From Microcystis viridis FACHB-1342 (lineage in GTDB: Bacteria > Cyanobacteriota > Cyanobacteriia > Cyanobacteriales > Microcystaceae), in assembly GCF_014698335.1 (NCBI RefSeq), contig NZ_JACJSV010000009.1:25528-89527 (forward strand): DNA of 64,000 nt. The letters are read 5' to 3'. The notes beneath the pieces were generated by a model, which did no database searches, was not told where the DNA came from, and saw only the letters and a program-made list of their open reading frames with translations. Positions 63,588-64,000 of this stretch are shown piece after piece (the first letter of the stretch is position 1; each line of letters opens with the position of its first letter). The position numbers and the translations under genes were made by a program.

Positions 63588-64000
63588 ATGGTAGAATCAG
63601 TAAAAAGTGTTGAAGCCGACTCTAATTCACCATCTAAAATGGGACCGAAACCTAAACTATCTATAGAAGAACAAGTTTTAGTAACGTTAGAATATTGGCG
63701 AGAATATAGAACATATTTTCACATTGGTACAAGCTGGGAACTATCAGAATCAACTATATGTCGGATTGTAAATAAGACGGAAAAAATGCTTTTACAATCG
63801 GGAAACTTCCGTTTAAAAGGAAAAAAAGCTTTACTCAATCAAGCAGAGATACCGGTCGTAACGGTAATGGATGTAACGGAAACTCCCATTGAACGCCCCC
63901 AAAAGAAACAGAAAGATTTTTTTTCGGGTAAAAGAGGTTATCATACTTTAAAATCCCAATTAGTAGCTGATCAAAATACCGAGGAAATTATCTGTGTCTT
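63588..64000 (+). CDS. IS5-like transposase, 3' part outside the window
   Basis: 137 codons from ATG 63588 to the window edge with no stop: MVESVKSVEADSNSPSKMGP, a helix-turn-helix region (YWREYRTYFHIGTSWELSES) and VVTVMDVTETPIERPQKKQ, where the Asp begins the DDE triad, then FFSGKRGYHTLKSQL. This matches cyanobacterial IS5-group transposases with an HTH_Tnp_4-like N-terminus. Whether the rest is intact cannot be seen; an eight-T run near 63919 is a possible frameshift site in some relatives. Confidence 0.85.
   Translation, partial: MVESVKSVEADSNSPSKMGPKPKLSIEEQVLVTLEYWREYRTYFHIGTSWELSESTICRIVNKTEKMLLQSGNFRLKGKKALLNQAEIPVVTVMDVTETPIERPQKKQKDFFSGKRGYHTLKSQLVADQNTEEIICV

Overview
The window looks like the chromosome of a bloom-forming cyanobacterium close to Microcystis (inference from gene content and repeat style; no search was run). 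Supporting signs are a light-dependent protochlorophyllide reductase, a DgdA-type galactolipid synthase with Ktr potassium-uptake genes, a cyAbrB regulator, a Tab2-family RNA-binding protein, a GUN4-domain protein, PEP-CTERM proteins, many GCGATCGC (HIP1) octamers, several Uma2 nuclease genes, toxin-antitoxin pairs and abundant short dispersed repeats.

Layout. 1-2187 is the 3' part of a STAND receptor (NB-ARC plus TPR) cut by the window edge. 2.3-7.0 kb holds a permease, a chorismate-using enzyme (PabB/TrpE family), a small membrane protein and an ABC1 kinase. 7.2-9.9 kb is accessory: a ParA-type ATPase overlapping a HEPN-domain gene broken by a one-base frameshift, then a Uma2 gene. 10.0-16.2 kb is housekeeping and membrane physiology: glutaredoxin-like protein, serine hydrolase, SpoU-type tRNA methyltransferase, a 51-residue DUF2256 protein, and the run dgdA-ktrB-ktrA. 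16.3-27.0 kb has a SpoIID-like protein, a PP2C phosphatase, an acetyltransferase overlapping a small membrane protein gene, a SAM hydroxide adenosyltransferase, nadC, another Uma2 gene, a CBS protein and an LD-carboxypeptidase. 27.3-31.0 kb is pilN-pilO-pilQ of the type IV pilus, followed by transposon debris where pilM would usually lie. 32.3-38.2 kb: rimM, tab2, a CPBP protease, cyAbrB, sdhB and a CsgG-like protein. 38.4-51.5 kb: por, a PEP-CTERM phytase-esterase-like protein, gltS, dnaK, an unrecognised gene, rtcB, a YebC gene, a pentapeptide protein and a class A penicillin-binding protein. 51.6-57.7 kb is an accessory island with an unpaired antitoxin, a membrane-anchored GUN4 protein, a Uma2 gene, an orphan adenine methyltransferase, MazEF-type, PIN/UPF0175 and RelE-type pairs, ending at tRNA-Arg(UCU). 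58.2-63.1 kb: a ferrochelatase-like protein with a histidine tail, DUF2993, yidD, a phytol/polyprenol kinase, an aldose epimerase, tRNA-Lys(UUU) and tsaB. The right edge cuts an IS5-like transposase gene.

Mobile and repetitive DNA is a main theme. Two families of short elements with GG(C/T)TCTTC-type inverted ends lie between genes, two of them with visible target duplications. About 180-bp repeats recur at 54 and 63 kb, GATAACT microsatellites at four or more sites, and one terminator-like palindrome after two unrelated genes. The most interesting system candidate is the overlapping ParA/HEPN gene pair; the toxin-antitoxin/GUN4/methyltransferase island and the chelatase with a histidine tail come next.
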